From Rhodanobacteraceae bacterium (GTDB taxonomy: Bacteria > Pseudomonadota > Gammaproteobacteria > Xanthomonadales > SZUA-5): a DNA stretch of 9,241 nt. Under the pieces are notes generated by a model. That model had not been told where the DNA came from and made no database searches. It saw only the letters and a program-made list of their open reading frames with translations. The DNA is taken from positions 1-9,241 of the forward strand of contig JADKFD010000097.1 in assembly GCA_016717705.1 (NCBI GenBank), in the 5' to 3' direction. This document shows positions 7,791 through 9,241 of this stretch, piece after piece; positions within the stretch are counted from its first letter, which is position 1; each line of letters begins with the position of its first letter. The position numbers and the translations under genes were made by a program.

Positions 7791-9237
7791 ATGAAGCCGA
7801 GTCTCCAATTACGCGTCGGACAGCAGCTCACGCTGACGCCACAGCTCAAGCAGGCGATCCGGCTACTGACGCTGTCGACGCTGGAACTGCAGACCGAACT
7901 GGCGCAGGCGGTCGAGACCAATCCGATGCTGGAGTGGGACGATGCGCCGGCGGCGGATGATTATTCCGAGAGCCCGAAGCAGAGGGGCCGGCGGAGTCGG
8001 CGAGCAGCAGCGACGTCCGATGGCGATCACCCACAGGGCGGAAGCGCCGGCGGAAGAGGACTGGCGTGATTCGGCCGACTTCGATCTGCCCGACTACGCC
8101 GCCGGCCGTCAGGGCGACGACCGCGAGGAAGATGGCGGCGACCCGCGCTTCGCCGACATCCCCAATCTGTCCGATCACTTGCTGTGGCAGCTGCATCTGT
8201 CGCATCTGAGTGCACGCGACCTGGCAATCGCGCACGCCATCGTCGAGGCGCTGGATGACGATGGTTATCTGGCGGAATCGGACGCAGCCTTGGTCGAGGC
8301 AGTGGCGCCGGAGCATCGGGTTGGCGCCGATGAGGTGGCTGCCGTGCGCCACTACATGCAGCAACTGGACCCGGTGGGCATCGCCAGCCGCGATCTGCGC
8401 GAATGCCTGACCGTGCAACTGCATCAGTTCGAGCATGACGAGGCGCAGTCGCTCGCCTTGCGCATCGTGGCGACCCACCTGGAATTTCTGGCGCGCCACG
8501 ACCGCGCCCGGCTGGCGCGTGACCTGGTGGTCTCGGAAGCGGAACTGGACGCCGCGTTGTCCTGATCCGGCAACTGTCGCCAAGCCGGGGCGCGCTTTAC
8601 GGCGGTTGCAACCGAACACGTGGTGCCCGACGTCTATGCCTTCAAGCGCAACGGGCGCTGGGACGTCAGCCTGAATCCGGTGGCCGCGCCGAAGCTGCGC
8701 GTCAACGACCACTACGTCAATCTGCTGCGTCGCTGCGCACGCGATGAAGGTACGGCCTTGAAAGGCCAGTTGCAGGAAGCACGTTGGTTGTTGAAGAGCC
8801 TGGAACAGCGCGACCAGACCGTGTTGAAAGTGGCCAAGGTGATCGTCGAACGACAGGAAGCATTTTTCGAGCGCGGCCCGGAGGCGATGCGGCCGCTGGT
8901 GTTGCGCGAGGTCGCCGAGGAAATCGGCATGCACGAATCCACCGTCAGCCGCGTGACCACGCGCAAGTACGTGCATTCGCCGCGCGGTACCTTCGAGTTC
9001 AAGTATTTCTTTTCCAGCCACGTCGCCACGCGCGATGGTGGAGAGGCCTCAAGCACCGCGATTCAGGCGATGATCAAGAAGCTGATCGACGACGAAATTC
9101 CACAGAAGCCGTTGTCCGACAGCGCCATCGCGGATGTTCTCAAGCGCCGCGGCATCCTGGTGGCGCGACGTACCGTGGCAAAGTATCGTGAAGCACTGCG
9201 TATCCCCTCATCCAACGAACGTGTGCGATCCGGTTGA
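7791..9237 (+). CDS. rpoN: RNA polymerase sigma-54 factor RpoN, about five frameshifts
   Basis: Sigma-54 directs RNA polymerase to -24/-12 promoters that need an AAA+ activator. Region I is intact at the N-terminus (QLRVGQQLTLTPQLKQAIRL, LELQTELAQAVETNPMLEW). A short acidic linker follows, then the core-binding region with IPNLSDHLLWQLHLS and MQQLDPVGIASRDLRECL. The helix-turn-helix reads LREVAEEIGMHESTVSRV (about 8900-8955). The RpoN box ARRTVAKYRE is at 9163-9192, and the protein ends SNERVRSG. The frame changes near 7980, 8017, 8561, 8582 and 8590. Four of these look like a base lost from a C, A or G run, for example restoring LIRQLSPKPGARF at 8562-8598. Repaired length is about 481 residues, normal for RpoN. 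In many relatives rpoN follows lptB; here kup is upstream. An ATG at 9239-9241, one base after the stop, may begin the next gene. Confidence 0.95.
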
Positions 9238-9241
9238 GATG

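Noticed and set aside
7846..9021. 391-residue minus-strand open frame opposite rpoN
   Set aside because: It covers the sigma-54 coding region, whose motifs are all on the plus strand. Its composition is that of a shadow frame.

Overview
The window is a GC-rich piece of a bacterial chromosome. The gene content and protein sequences (yajC-secD-secF, kup, rpoN) point to a gammaproteobacterium, most likely of the Xanthomonadales/Lysobacterales. The taxon is inferred from remembered protein features, not from a search. No insertion sequence, CRISPR array, tRNA, rRNA or phage gene was seen.

Layout. On the minus strand, 2156 to the left edge holds a wax ester synthase/diacylglycerol acyltransferase (WS/DGAT) followed by an alpha/beta-hydrolase that runs off the window. 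The two overlap by an ATGA, which suggests a coupled neutral-lipid operon. A roughly 210-base GC-rich region separates it from the divergent Sec operon yajC-secD-secF (2368-5584), which ends in a good hairpin terminator. Next comes kup, a potassium/proton symporter (5719-7587), with a probable TTG start and an upstream region rich in inverted repeats. After a gap of about 200 bases lies rpoN, sigma-54 (7791-9237), complete to its stop codon.

The main peculiarity is that every gene is interrupted by single-base frame changes, about 24 in total. They are densest in secD (about 8), secF (about 6) and rpoN (about 5). Each can be repaired by adding or removing one base, often in a short C or G run, and the repaired proteins have family-typical lengths and intact motifs. 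secD, secF and rpoN are rarely lost, and the codons between breaks look conserved. The likeliest explanation is indel error in the reads or assembly, not gene decay. I therefore annotate full-length genes across the breaks and list where the frame changes. Coordinates near those breaks are uncertain by a base or two.

Functionally, YajC/SecD/SecF assist SecYEG protein export. Kup takes up potassium. Sigma-54 directs activator-dependent transcription. The WS/DGAT makes storage wax esters or triacylglycerol, and the hydrolase may act on the same lipids. I did not find a convincing novel multi-gene system. The items most worth a second look are the lipid gene pair, the structured kup leader and the placement of rpoN beside kup.
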